This document shows, piece by piece, positions 18,278-27,743 of a stretch of DNA of 64,000 nucleotides; the first letter of the stretch is position 1, and every line of letters starts with the position of its first letter. The DNA lies in the NCBI RefSeq assembly GCF_025567625.1, contig NZ_JAOQJC010000025.1, positions 39,520 through 103,519 on the forward strand. Reading direction: 5' to 3'. Source of the stretch: Paenibacillus sp. J5C2022 (GTDB lineage Bacteria > Bacillota > Bacilli > Paenibacillales > Paenibacillaceae). The position numbers were made by a program, and so were the translations under genes. The notes beneath the pieces were generated by a model. It worked only from the letters and a program-made list of their open reading frames with translations. It did no database searches and was not told where the DNA came from.

Positions 18278-19288
18278 CTACTCATTCCGATCTTTTGGCA
18301 CAGTAACCCGATACGCTCCAAAATCACTAAAAGAGCTGCTCATTGAAACCTGATCTCCTTCTTCTCGAAATGTTTCTTGCATGATGCCTATAGCCGTAAG
18401 TTTATAATCGGCAGGGTTCAGGGATAAATGTGTCGAGTGGGCTTTATTAATATCCGTTACAATATTTAATAAATTATCTTTTGTCATAACTGCACGGTAA
18501 AGCTTCCATCCTTTCCAAGTTTGATTCGTCCATTCCCCTGAGTCCGACGCCGGGGTTAAGTACCTTGTTCCTCCAAAAAAGGTTGAAGCAAAGCTAACGC
18601 CTGTATCATGCAGCACTGCTTCTACAGGTGTCATTTGACGGTGGTCAAAAATATTCATGACTACAGCAATCGCATGCGGAATAGTATGATCATGCAAATA
18701 AATAACATAGCTTAATTGGCCGACAGGTTTCTGCTCATTCTTATTGATATCCCATAATTCAAAATAAGGAAGCTGCAAATTAGCCTGCAGCTGCAGTTCA
18801 CTCCCCTCTTCAGCCCAAGGGAATGCAGGTTCAGAAAACTCGTAGGCGTAAATTGTGTTGGGGCCGCCCCCAACGACAGGTTTCCAGGTTGTATCCCAAC
18901 TATTCATATGAATGCCGCCGCTTTTACAATGCAACTGATATACCGAGGAAGCGGATGATGCGTCATCAAACTTTCCAAGCTGCCACTTTTCATATGGTTC
19001 GGGAGGTTTAAATCCAGTATGAATACTAGCGTCATAATGGACTGGCAAGCTTACTGCGTTTCCTGGAGCTGAGCTGTTGTCCTGATGCCTGACAATCATA
19101 TAAAAAGTATCTTTCGGGGTAGGTTCAGCATCGACAAAAAATCTGCCGTCCAAGTCATTGATACATTCAGGAGATGCAATTGCTTCAATGCCATCATTGC
19201 TTTCTTTAAGATTAGAAGCGTTCCCACAACTGGTAATAACCATAATGATTACTAAATAAATTCCGCAAAGCGGGATACCTCTTTTCAT
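18278..19288 (-). CDS. Lipoprotein, paralogue A of an unrecognised three-member family
   Basis: Protein of 336 residues from the ATG at 19288 (the frame is open to 19345). The N-terminus MKRGIPLCGIYLVIIMVITSCGNAS is a lipoprotein signal (lipobox ITSC). The mature part aligns along its whole length with the proteins at 25571 and 26757. Shared landmarks: FFVDAEPTPKDTFYMIVRHQDN, YQLHCKSGG, MNSWDTTW, VGQLSYVIYLHD, VMNIFDHR, and a C-terminal GIMQETFREEGDQVSM followed by SFSDFGAY. The composition is beta-rich and aromatic, compatible with a lectin- or glycanase-like sandwich. I do not recognise the family and assign no activity. Neighbours are glycoside hydrolases. Confidence 0.75.
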   Translation of the reverse strand: MKRGIPLCGIYLVIIMVITSCGNASNLKESNDGIEAIASPECINDLDGRFFVDAEPTPKDTFYMIVRHQDNSSAPGNAVSLPVHYDASIHTGFKPPEPYEKWQLGKFDDASSASSVYQLHCKSGGIHMNSWDTTWKPVVGGGPNTIYAYEFSEPAFPWAEEGSELQLQANLQLPYFELWDINKNEQKPVGQLSYVIYLHDHTIPHAIAVVMNIFDHRQMTPVEAVLHDTGVSFASTFFGGTRYLTPASDSGEWTNQTWKGWKLYRAVMTKDNLLNIVTDINKAHSTHLSLNPADYKLTAIGIMQETFREEGDQVSMSSSFSDFGAYRVTVPKDRNE

Positions 19289-19348
19289 ATAGCATGTCAC
19301 ATCCTTTCCATGTGATAGCAAGCAACGACCTGCTTGGAAGATCATCTC

Positions 19349-20461
19349 CTACTGTTCGTGTCCCCATAGCAGCCCTTTGCCTTTCGACTCCCGCCATGCA
19401 TGACGCCAGCGATGCATTTGTGCGATATCGATCGGAGGCATGTTTTGTCTTTGCTCACGCGGTGCGATTTCCGGAAACTTCTTATGAACCTCCAATTGAT
19501 ACCAGTAAGCAACCGAAGCGATATCCAGTGTTAGTCCGTTAGCATGTCCGTGCTCGATGCTCGCTCGCAAAGATTTTTCAAAATATATAGGGTCCTCCAT
19601 GAAATAACGATAGCAATGTGTGCGTCCCATCCAGCCCATATGTTCATTCACTCTGGCTATGCCGTAATAGGGATGCTGATAGTTTTCCTTCGGGCACCAG
19701 GCCGTATTGAAGAAATCCTCTGTTCCTGTACCATGTAAGGAGCCTGGCCATGCTTCACCGTCTATCAGAAACATATCGTCTCCTTCGCCATACCACATGG
19801 GGCCCGGATTATCGACGAAATAATGGATGCCGACCAATTTCCCCTCACCCTCAATTTCTGCAAACAAATAATTGTCCTTATCAGAAGGATTCAAAAACTC
19901 CGGCCCGAGCGTCCCCCATTCATTCTCTATATCATGTACAGGAGCAGTCACTTTTCTATTCCACCACGCATGAAAACGACCGGCATTCTCGGGTATAGAA
20001 GCATGCTCCTCATAATCCACATAATAATAAAAACGATGCAGGGGAATATCGGAATCGTTTTCAATCGTTATTTTCGCGCCTTTACTGAAGGGCATGGGAA
20101 AATAGCAGTTTAACGCATTCCCGCCCGCCGGCGCCGCAGATAGCGGGATTGTCATATAATTATATTTCTCTCCCCAGCCCTGTCCGAAAAAGTCGCCGAT
20201 TGGCGCCTCGACACTGGGATGCTCGGAACCATCCCAATACATTCGAATGATTGCATTCCTCCGAAGCATCGGATCATCGCTGGCCATTGTCATCCATATA
20301 TGTTTGACAATTCCCGCGCCTTCCATTTCAGCGATCGTTTTAACAGCGTTCGCCTCGATTTCCGTATAATCGTTATTGCCTCCTGTACGATCATAACTTG
20401 AAATTCGTTTGGATTTGATTCCCTTCTCTACACGATATAACTGATTTAGTCCATTCATCAT
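19349..20461 (-). CDS. GH172-family (DUF2961) glycoside hydrolase, apparently complete
   Basis: Protein of 370 residues of the DUF2961 family, now GH172, whose characterised members act on fructofuranose/arabinofuranose linkages. Motifs: HIWMTMASDDPMLRRNAIIRMYWDG, IGDFFGQGWGEKY, NCYFPMPF, a Glu in YGEGDD (residue 226) and HGTGTEDFF (Glu248). These two acidic sites match by position and spacing the catalytic pair reported for the family. No signal peptide, so it acts inside the cell on imported oligosaccharides or is exported by other means. The next gene upstream, 18 nt away, is a degenerate copy of it. Confidence 0.88.
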   Translation of the reverse strand: MMNGLNQLYRVEKGIKSKRISSYDRTGGNNDYTEIEANAVKTIAEMEGAGIVKHIWMTMASDDPMLRRNAIIRMYWDGSEHPSVEAPIGDFFGQGWGEKYNYMTIPLSAAPAGGNALNCYFPMPFSKGAKITIENDSDIPLHRFYYYVDYEEHASIPENAGRFHAWWNRKVTAPVHDIENEWGTLGPEFLNPSDKDNYLFAEIEGEGKLVGIHYFVDNPGPMWYGEGDDMFLIDGEAWPGSLHGTGTEDFFNTAWCPKENYQHPYYGIARVNEHMGWMGRTHCYRYFMEDPIYFEKSLRASIEHGHANGLTLDIASVAYWYQLEVHKKFPEIAPREQRQNMPPIDIAQMHRWRHAWRESKGKGLLWGHEQ

Positions 20462-20479
20462 TTCACTCGCACCCTCTCA

Positions 20480-21376
20480 TTACTTTTGAACACACAATTG
20501 ATACCAGTAGGCTACAGAGGCAATATCCAATGTCGGCATCGCAGCATGCCCCCGTTCGATACTGGCACGCAATGACTTCTCAAAATAAATAGGATCTTCA
20601 ATGAAATAGCGATAACCATGCGTACGCCCCACCTGGCCCATATGTTCATTTCCTCTTGCCAGACCGTAATAGGGATGCTGACAGTTCCCCTTCGTACTCC
20701 AGGCTGTATTAAATGCCGACCATCGCTCGCCATCAATGAAAACTTCAATCGCTCCTTCTCCATGCCATTCCGTTGAAGGATTATCAATAAAGCAGTGAAT
20801 GCCTGCGAGCTTTCCTTGCCCTTCAATAGCTGCAAACAAGTAATTCCCATTATCGCTAGTGGTTCCCCCTCTATTCCACCATGCATGGAAACGACCGGCA
20901 TTTTCCGGTATAGAAGCATGCACCTCATAATCCACATAGTAAAAAAACTGGGAGATCGGGCAATCAGAAGCGTTCTCAATGACTATTTTCGCTCCATTGG
21001 CATAAGGCATGGGAAAATAACAATTTAACGCATTTCCTTCCGCAGGAGCGGCGGAAAGAGGTGTTGTCATGCAGTTGTACTTCTCTCCCCAGCCTTGGCC
21101 GAAGAAATCGCCGATAGGTGCCGCTACGCTGGGATGCTCCGAGTCATCCCAATACATTTTTATCGCTGCATTCCTTCTGATCATGAGGTCCTCGCAAGAC
21201 ATCGTGATCCAGATATGCTTAATGACTCCCGCTCCTTTCAAATGAGCGATATCATAAGAACTGTGCGCATCGATAGCTATACAATCCATGCTGCCGCCGC
21301 TTTTCTCGTAGCTGGACATTCTCTTCGATCGAATTCCGCGATTTAGCAAGTAAAGTCGATTCACCTCTATGCTCAT
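20480..21376 (-). CDS. GH172-like (DUF2961) paralogue lacking the catalytic GTED motif
   Basis: Tandem paralogue of the protein at 19349-20461, 298 residues instead of 370. Against its sister it has three in-frame losses: about 19 residues after AWWNR; about 10 residues covering PGSLHGTGTED (the copy reads IDGERWSAFNTAW), which removes the second catalytic Glu; and about 50 C-terminal residues (ends YWYQLCVQK). The other catalytic loop reads HGEGAIE instead of YGEGDDM. The frame is intact, with the gene 6 nt after the GH106-like gene. It is either a catalytically dead but retained partner or a young pseudogene. Hydrolase activity is not expected. Confidence 0.83.
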   Translation of the reverse strand: MSIEVNRLYLLNRGIRSKRMSSYEKSGGSMDCIAIDAHSSYDIAHLKGAGVIKHIWITMSCEDLMIRRNAAIKMYWDDSEHPSVAAPIGDFFGQGWGEKYNCMTTPLSAAPAEGNALNCYFPMPYANGAKIVIENASDCPISQFFYYVDYEVHASIPENAGRFHAWWNRGGTTSDNGNYLFAAIEGQGKLAGIHCFIDNPSTEWHGEGAIEVFIDGERWSAFNTAWSTKGNCQHPYYGLARGNEHMGQVGRTHGYRYFIEDPIYFEKSLRASIERGHAAMPTLDIASVAYWYQLCVQK

Positions 21377-21382
21377 CTGTAT

Positions 21383-24300
21383 TCATTCCTCACTCCCACA
21401 ACGTAAAGTGATGACGGGTGAATGTCCTGTACCGAATGAGATGAAATAATATTCATCCCGCCAAGTATGGTCGGGCGGCGAATAATCATAGATGTGATCC
21501 TCCCATCCCCGTTTCCCTTTGAAAATGCTTGGACCTACGAAGCCGACATCACCTTTGCAATGATGATGAGGACCTAATAAATTGCGTAATCCGCTTGTCA
21601 GACGTAACTGAATATCGTTATTGCCTTTATGGATTAATGAAGTCATATCGAATGTATAAGGCGCCCATCCTCTTCGTCCTGCCAACTGCCCATTCACATA
21701 TAGCTCGACTGTTGCGGCATATGGCTCCTTCAGTTCCAACGTTGCCTGATCGGGCTTTGTCTGACATATCCATACTTGTTCGATCTCGACAGTCCCTGCG
21801 AAGAAGCACAGTCCTTGAGAGGTTAAATCTTCCGCATGGATATATTCAGGCAGCGCGGATAGAGAAAAACCATCGGCTGCAGCCTCATAAATCCCGGTGG
21901 CTATTTCTTTCATGCCGCGCTTTGAAGCGACCGAAAAATGACCGATCAGATACAAGCACTCAAGCTCGGTTTCTTGATGAAACCGATTTTTTTCCGTTTC
22001 AAATACATCTTCGTTTTCCAAGTAAGCAACATACTTTCCACCGCTGCGAAATTCACGTCGGATGATTAGTTCATTGCGGCCTTTTCTTATATAACTCTCC
22101 AATGAAATTTGTTTGATTGCGGGATCAAACCAGATTTCATGCCGCTCCAACTGAACGGGCTTTCGATTGCAATAGATCTGCACCTCGTCCAAATCCTCCA
22201 ACGCAAGTTTGAACGGCAACAGCAAGTTGTAATCCTGCTCAATATCAAATTCGTATCGAAGCTCAATGTCCAAATCCTGGTTCCATTCCGACAATTCTTC
22301 TTGAATATGCAGATGATTTTTCTTGCTGCTCCAATCCGTGTGGCCTGCAATTCGATATTGGCAGCTGTCTAATGTCAGCTGGTTTGCGGTTGCAGCATTT
22401 AACTTCCAGACCGGGGACATAATCGATTGCGAACGCTCTTCTGGTTGAATGATTGGACTAGCGTGATGTTCCCTATCATTAACGCCGGCATCTAACGGAA
22501 GTGTACATATGATCGCAGACTCTCTTGCTTCCAGAGACATTTTACATATCGTGTTTCCGCCTCGATGCAACACCGCTTGCTTCGCTTGCTCGCCTGTTTC
22601 CGGATTCACTCTTACGACTGAACATTTCCCCTGCACCTCCATATGTCCTGACCATCCTGAGGCTTCGGTTGTTTGCAATAAGAAGTAAATGGTTTCGTCA
22701 TCGTTTCTTCTTTCATAACTGTATATAGAAGAGTTAGCCGTTCCATTCTTGTCATAGATGCGCAAGCGGCGCTCCAGTCCACCAAGGACTGCCTCCAATG
22801 CCTTTCTTGTCGGCATCACTCTCGTCACTTGTTGCTTGCACCATTGCTGCAGCTCCTCACACTGCTCTCCGCCAATAAGATGCGGCAGTTGTCCGACGCT
22901 TATAATCATTCCGCCTGCCGCTTTAAACTGTTGCAACATGGCGAACGTGCTCTCTTCAATAGATAGCAAAGAAGGCAACACAACAGCCTTATAACTCATA
23001 CGACCCAGCTTCAACCTATCGCGCTCAAGTGAGCCGTACCTTTCCAGCAGCAACTCATCCCCGTAGTCATAATTGATATTCATCTGAAGCAATAGCTCAC
23101 TAATTTCTCCGAATCTTCGATCCAGTTCCCACAACGCATCCCCTTGCTCCCGTTGCTCCAGGCACCATGCGCTAGTAAGCGGATGAAGCACTAATATGTC
23201 CGATACTTCCCCCCCCTTATGCAACCACTGCTGCAAGCCATGAGAATAATGCGTAAATCGTTTAAAGTCTTTCCACCATGGCTGTTGATAAGAGATGGAC
23301 GGGGGATAATCCCGCTTGCGAAGTCCGCGCAATGAGTATGCAGCCAAGTGCTGACATTGCACATTAATGCCCATACTGTAATGCCAGTCCGCAATATATT
23401 TAAAATCAGCTATTGTTGCGCTCCATCCGCTGCAGCCAAACATTTCAGACAGCACTTGTTTTTTCCCTAATTGCCTTGCTACGCTGCCCACTTGCTTCAG
23501 CAATACCGGCCTTGTTGTTCGATTGCCCAAATGATCAATTCCCGGCATATGCATCCATTCATATTTCCGCATCACATCGGCGACGGCACTCATTTGCCCG
23601 CGCAGCGTGTCTTCCGCCGCATAGTGTCCGGTAAAGCAAAGCTCATTCTCATCACACCAAAGCGCTATTTGCTTCGCAAAGGCTTCATTAAAGCATGTAG
23701 AAATCATCTTCCAAAAGCTGTGCCTTTCTCTATAAGCATCACTGCAATGAAGGAGAAGCTTAGGCAATATTTCCTTGATGGAGTAACCATGTTGTGCCAT
23801 GAATTGTTGCTCCAATGCGTCTGACCAAGGAAATTTGCCCACTGCGTATTGCGGCTCATCCGTAAATATTCCTTTAATAATCGTCCCAAAATAGTCGGAG
23901 AAGCGCTGTTTATAAGCTTCATAAGTACTGTCAATAAACAAACGCACTGTAGCGGGATTCAGCAAATCGCTGTAATAGGGGTTTACCTCATAATAAATGC
24001 GAAGGACTGACTCCTTGCCGGCTAACTGTTCATTAGGCTGAAGCCATTCCCATTCCTTCGCATCATTCAATCGATAGCAGCCTACCGTTCGTTTGTCAGA
24101 CATTGCCTTGTCGGTCTCAATCATTTCATAACTTAACCATTTCTGTTGATGCTTCTCGCCGGCGCTTGGCACTTTTCCTCCGCAAAAACCGCTAGGCCAT
24201 GCATCCTCATCATACAACCAAATTTCCAAGCCGCTTGTCTTGGCATGCTCCACACATACAGCAACGGCATCCATCCACTCTTGTCCCAAATAGTCAATTC

Positions 24301-24451
24301 CCAGACCGCCTCTTGCGTGAAGAAACACCCCGCTTAATCCCGCGGCTTGAAAATAATCCAGTTGTCTCTTAATCTCGTCACGATCCAATTTATCATTCCA
24401 TGACCAAAAGGATAGACAGCCCTTCGTCCAAATCTTATCCGCTTTCACCAA
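21383..24451 (-). CDS. GH106-like glycoside hydrolase (alpha-L-rhamnosidase type)
   Basis: Large cytoplasmic glycosidase of 1022 residues. It opens directly with a barrel motif typical of GH106 and related hydrolases (LSFWSWNDKLDRDEIKRQLD, GVFLHARGG, IWLYDEDAWPSGFCGG). Next come a GATase-like middle domain (VVLPSLLSIEESTFAMLQQF) and a C-terminal GH2-type jelly roll (ATVELYVNGQLAGRRGWAPY). There is no signal peptide, so it would act on imported oligosaccharides, as would the intact GH172 protein encoded downstream. The ribosome site GGGAGGAG fits the GTG at 24448 slightly better than the TTG at 24451. The precise substrate cannot be read. Confidence 0.8.
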   Translation of the reverse strand: MVKADKIWTKGCLSFWSWNDKLDRDEIKRQLDYFQAAGLSGVFLHARGGLGIDYLGQEWMDAVAVCVEHAKTSGLEIWLYDEDAWPSGFCGGKVPSAGEKHQQKWLSYEMIETDKAMSDKRTVGCYRLNDAKEWEWLQPNEQLAGKESVLRIYYEVNPYYSDLLNPATVRLFIDSTYEAYKQRFSDYFGTIIKGIFTDEPQYAVGKFPWSDALEQQFMAQHGYSIKEILPKLLLHCSDAYRERHSFWKMISTCFNEAFAKQIALWCDENELCFTGHYAAEDTLRGQMSAVADVMRKYEWMHMPGIDHLGNRTTRPVLLKQVGSVARQLGKKQVLSEMFGCSGWSATIADFKYIADWHYSMGINVQCQHLAAYSLRGLRKRDYPPSISYQQPWWKDFKRFTHYSHGLQQWLHKGGEVSDILVLHPLTSAWCLEQREQGDALWELDRRFGEISELLLQMNINYDYGDELLLERYGSLERDRLKLGRMSYKAVVLPSLLSIEESTFAMLQQFKAAGGMIISVGQLPHLIGGEQCEELQQWCKQQVTRVMPTRKALEAVLGGLERRLRIYDKNGTANSSIYSYERRNDDETIYFLLQTTEASGWSGHMEVQGKCSVVRVNPETGEQAKQAVLHRGGNTICKMSLEARESAIICTLPLDAGVNDREHHASPIIQPEERSQSIMSPVWKLNAATANQLTLDSCQYRIAGHTDWSSKKNHLHIQEELSEWNQDLDIELRYEFDIEQDYNLLLPFKLALEDLDEVQIYCNRKPVQLERHEIWFDPAIKQISLESYIRKGRNELIIRREFRSGGKYVAYLENEDVFETEKNRFHQETELECLYLIGHFSVASKRGMKEIATGIYEAAADGFSLSALPEYIHAEDLTSQGLCFFAGTVEIEQVWICQTKPDQATLELKEPYAATVELYVNGQLAGRRGWAPYTFDMTSLIHKGNNDIQLRLTSGLRNLLGPHHHCKGDVGFVGPSIFKGKRGWEDHIYDYSPPDHTWRDEYYFISFGTGHSPVITLRCGSEE

Positions 24452-24485
24452 CTGCTCCTCCCAGCCATACAGAACGATTCTTTTT

Positions 24486-25529
24486 TTATAATTGCATAAG
24501 CATATTATTTATACGTTTATAACGCTTCCAATCCGTATGCAAAAAAATGCTATTCGTCAAAACGGCTCCTGTTCGATTATGCATCGGATCAATCCAAAAC
24601 ATGCAACCTGAGTATCCGGTATGCCCAACGGCCGAGCCAGAGTGCAGGTCGCCAAAGCATCCAAAAGTATCCACATCCGTTTTCATCCAAAATGCCGGCG
24701 TTTTGCGAAAGCGGTTTCCGGTATATTCTTGCAGAAGAAAAGAGGCCGTTCGTTCATGAAAAATAGATTTCCCCAGATAGCTTCCACCTTGAAGCAACAT
24801 CTGTCCAATTTTCAACAGGTCACCCGGATTACTGTAAAGACCGGACTCTCCAATAACAAATAGATCCCCCAAGAAAAGCTCCGCTTCACCGTCTGTCCTT
24901 TTTGGGAACACTGTATTTTCGTATTTAACCTTTTGCACTTGAAAGGATGTGTCCTGCATTCGGAGCGGTTCAAAAAAATGCTGCTGTGCAAATGACTCCA
25001 GATCTGTAGCGCTAACCCGTTGAATAATGTCCATTAAAACATTGAAGCCGGCTGAGAAATATTCCGAACGCGTTCCCGTTTCAAATTTCAGTGTTTTGAT
25101 GCTATACATCGCGTTCATATACTCATGAAAGGCATTGAAATTCTTCGGAGAATACGTCTTCTCCCAATCATATCCGGCGCTATGATCCAGCAAATGTTGA
25201 ACGGTAATCTGTTCGAACGGATATTCCGGAATGAACCGTCGAACAGGATCGCTTAGGGTCAACTCCCCTTCGTCCATCAATTTGACAATTAAAGCAGCTG
25301 TTATCGGTTTCGTTGCAGAAGCAATATTAAATCTTGTCCTTTGGTTGACGGACTGCATGCGCCCGTCCGGCGTGGCATCGGTCGCACCAATATACTGTTC
25401 GTACAACATATCGTTACGATCGGCAACAGCTACTGAGAAACAATCGGACCACCCTTCTTTGATTTTGCAGGACAAAAAATAATCTATTTTCTCCGTTATG
25501 TCAGTCAGGCTCTCACTCATTTCAGGCAT
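24486..25529 (-). CDS. Beta-lactamase-family serine hydrolase
   Basis: Penicillin-binding-protein-like hydrolase of 347 residues (class C beta-lactamase/esterase fold, Pfam Beta-lactamase). The nucleophile motif is SATK (Ser71, Lys74). The second motif is YFS where Y-x-N is usual. HTGYSG near the C-terminus stands in for KTG. No signal peptide. Such proteins are often esterases or amidases rather than beta-lactamases. In this cluster, removing acyl groups from imported oligosaccharides is a plausible but unproven role. Confidence 0.85.
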   Translation of the reverse strand: MPEMSESLTDITEKIDYFLSCKIKEGWSDCFSVAVADRNDMLYEQYIGATDATPDGRMQSVNQRTRFNIASATKPITAALIVKLMDEGELTLSDPVRRFIPEYPFEQITVQHLLDHSAGYDWEKTYSPKNFNAFHEYMNAMYSIKTLKFETGTRSEYFSAGFNVLMDIIQRVSATDLESFAQQHFFEPLRMQDTSFQVQKVKYENTVFPKRTDGEAELFLGDLFVIGESGLYSNPGDLLKIGQMLLQGGSYLGKSIFHERTASFLLQEYTGNRFRKTPAFWMKTDVDTFGCFGDLHSGSAVGHTGYSGCMFWIDPMHNRTGAVLTNSIFLHTDWKRYKRINNMLMQL

Positions 25530-25570
25530 CTCCCCGGCTTTCTTGCAGATTGCGCTTCCGGTTAGTCCGA

Positions 25571-26560
25571 CTACTCCGTATACAGATAAGCGCCAAAGTC
25601 TTTAAACGAGCTTCCCATCGAAATCTGATCCCCGTCTTCCCTGAACGTTTCTTGCAAAATGCCCATAGATGTCAGTTTATAATCAGCCGGGTTCGTGGAT
25701 AAACCAGCGGCATGAGCGCTGTTGATGTCATTGACAATATTCAGCAAGTTATCCTCTGTCATGACTGCCCGAAAAAACTGAAACCCGGACCACGTATTGT
25801 TCGTCCATACTCCCGAGTAAGGTGACGGAGTTAAATATCTCGTTCCTCCCAAATACGTAGAAGCGAAGCTGACAAATGTGTCATGCATCACCTTTTCTTG
25901 CAATGCCAGCGGCCGATTATCAAATATATTCATCACGACAGCTATAACGGTTTGGGTAGAATCATCATGCATATAAATGACAAAGCTTAATTGCCCGACC
26001 GGCTTGTCGCCGTTGCTATTATTATCCCAATGCGCAAACCAAGGCAGCTGTAAATCGGCTTGAATATACAACTCCGAGTTACTTGCAGCCCAAGGTCTTG
26101 GAGGGGTGGAAAACTCATACCCATAGCTGGTATTTGGTCCGCCTCCTGTTACGGGCTGCCATGTCGTATCCCAACTGTTCATCATCATTCCGCCGCTTGT
26201 GCAATGCAGTTGATAAGCGGATGTTCCTGAAGCAGCCACGTCCAATTCTCCTCTTTGCCAATCTTCATACGGCGCCGGCGGCGTAAAGCCGGTATACGTT
26301 CCGACATTATAAGTGACTGGAAGCGAGACAGCATTGCCAGGCACCGATACATTATCCTGATGTCTGACTACCATATAGAACGTGTCCTTAGGGGTCGGTT
26401 CGAATTCCACAAAGAACTTATCGGTTACATCGGTAATACATTCCGGCTCTACGATAGGCACTACACTTCCTGTCATTCCTTTCACCTCGTCAACTGATTG
26501 GCTGTATGGAACGATTATGCAAAGCAGCAATAATACTGGCAGAGCAATTAGCTTTTTCAT
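25571..26560 (-). CDS. Secreted protein, paralogue B of the unrecognised family
   Basis: Protein of 329 residues from the ATG at 26560, which has GAAAGG upstream; the frame is open to 26614. It has a classical signal peptide (MKKLIALPVLLLLCIIVPYSQS) without a lipobox, unlike paralogue A. The mature part is very close to paralogue A: EPTPKDTFYMVVRHQDN, YQLHCTSGG, MNSWDTTW, VGQLSFVIYMHD, FASTYLGGTRYLTP, GILQETFREDGDQISM. It is separated from paralogue C upstream by a terminator and has its own promoter-like TATAAT. Function unknown. Confidence 0.75.
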   Translation of the reverse strand: MKKLIALPVLLLLCIIVPYSQSVDEVKGMTGSVVPIVEPECITDVTDKFFVEFEPTPKDTFYMVVRHQDNVSVPGNAVSLPVTYNVGTYTGFTPPAPYEDWQRGELDVAASGTSAYQLHCTSGGMMMNSWDTTWQPVTGGGPNTSYGYEFSTPPRPWAASNSELYIQADLQLPWFAHWDNNSNGDKPVGQLSFVIYMHDDSTQTVIAVVMNIFDNRPLALQEKVMHDTFVSFASTYLGGTRYLTPSPYSGVWTNNTWSGFQFFRAVMTEDNLLNIVNDINSAHAAGLSTNPADYKLTSMGILQETFREDGDQISMGSSFKDFGAYLYTE

Positions 26561-26616
26561 TCTATGACCAGCCTTTCTTCGCTTTGGATTAGCGCTTGAT
26601 AACAGCGCTTTCATTC

Positions 26617-26679
26617 ATTATAGATAATATGACTTCAATCTTCTTTGACTATCGAGACGAATCATTGCATTATTGAGAC
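26617..26679 (-). promoter_or_regulatory. Candidate promoter with 21-bp-spaced direct repeats upstream of paralogue B
   Basis: A perfect TATAAT (minus strand, 26617-26622) has no recognisable -35. Two copies of an ATYGAGAC motif (plus strand 26651-26658 and 26672-26679) lie just upstream of the -35 zone, exactly 21 bp apart. A weak promoter with an activator tandem site would look like this. The repeat differs from the one at 18218-18249, so a different regulator is implied. Confidence 0.35.
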
Positions 26680-26711
26680 AGAATAACAAACCTAACATCA
26701 TCATGATGAAA

Positions 26712-26749
26712 AAAGAAACCCGACACTTTTTCATCGCGTAGGTTTCTTT
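26712..26749 (-). terminator. Rho-independent terminator after paralogue C
   Basis: A 9-bp perfect stem (AAAGAAACC/GGTTTCTTT) is followed on the minus strand by further Ts (TTTTTTC). It sits 7 nt past the stop of the gene at 26757 and separates it from paralogue B. Confidence 0.75.
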
Positions 26750-26756
26750 GTCATAA

Positions 26757-27743
26757 TTATATGCTATACAATGAAAAATCTTTGAACGACATCCCCATTG
26801 CGACCTGATCTCCAGGTTTTCGAAAAGTTTCTTGTAATATGCCTACCGATTTCAAGCAATAGTCGGCAGCATTCAAAGAAAGCTGCTGCTGATGGGTATG
26901 GTTGATATCTTCCGCAATCATACTTATATTTCCCGCTGTTACAGCAGCTGCAAAAAGCTCAAAGCCCGTGTTCGGTTTATTTCTCCAGCCTGCAGATTCC
27001 GCTACAGGGGTAATGTATCTGTTTGCAGAAAAATGTGTAGATACAAATGAAACAAATGTATCATGCATGACGGTTTCTTTCGGCAGCTGCTCGCGATTAT
27101 CGAATGCATTGATAACCATCGCTATCGTAATATCTGTCGTAGTATCCAACATATATACGATATAACTAAGCTGACCGACGGGTGTCATTGTTGACGCTTC
27201 CTGTTTCCACGTTTGAAAATACGGGACTTGCATCTCGCCTTGCAGAATAATACCGGAGTTCCGTCCTCTCCAAAGAAAGGGCCCTTCCGAATACGCATAG
27301 CCAAACACAACATTTTGTCCGCCGCCCTTAATTTCCCTGTAAGGCGTTTGCCAGCTATTCATCAAACTTCCGCCTGTCGTATCAAATAATTGGAATCCGG
27401 ATACTTCAAGCGGGTTCCCCGGCACCTGCATCCCCCTTTGCACTTTTTCCAGAGAGCCTGCGGGCGCCACTCCCGTATATTCCCCTATGTTATGACAAAA
27501 TGGGATAAAATCGGATGTTGCTTCATTTTCTTTATTCGTCTGCCAGCGTATAATAAAATGAAAATCATCGTTTACATAGGGGTCATAATCTTTAATGAAA
27601 TAACGATCGATTGCATCCACATGCTTGGGCAATAACATTGGCTTTTTATTCATTGACTGACTGCTTATCACAGTGATTGCCTCCTGTCCCGTTGGTCCTG
27701 GCGAGGACTCCTCGACTTCTTCCGTAACCATCTTCACATTCAT
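26757..27743 (-). CDS. Paralogue C of the unrecognised family, without export signal
   Basis: Protein of 328 residues with a strong ribosome site (AAAGGAGGGAT). It shares the family layout: NDDFHFIIRWQTN, FQLFDTTGGSLMNSWQTPY, VGQLSYIVYMLD, VINAFDNR, MHDTFVSFVSTHF, GILQETFRKPGDQVAMGMSFKDFSLY. In place of a signal peptide it has a hydrophilic acidic start (MNVKMVTEEVEESSPGPTG), so it is probably cytoplasmic or exported differently. It is the most divergent of the three copies. Function unknown. Confidence 0.72.
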   Translation of the reverse strand: MNVKMVTEEVEESSPGPTGQEAITVISSQSMNKKPMLLPKHVDAIDRYFIKDYDPYVNDDFHFIIRWQTNKENEATSDFIPFCHNIGEYTGVAPAGSLEKVQRGMQVPGNPLEVSGFQLFDTTGGSLMNSWQTPYREIKGGGQNVVFGYAYSEGPFLWRGRNSGIILQGEMQVPYFQTWKQEASTMTPVGQLSYIVYMLDTTTDITIAMVINAFDNREQLPKETVMHDTFVSFVSTHFSANRYITPVAESAGWRNKPNTGFELFAAAVTAGNISMIAEDINHTHQQQLSLNAADYCLKSVGILQETFRKPGDQVAMGMSFKDFSLYSI

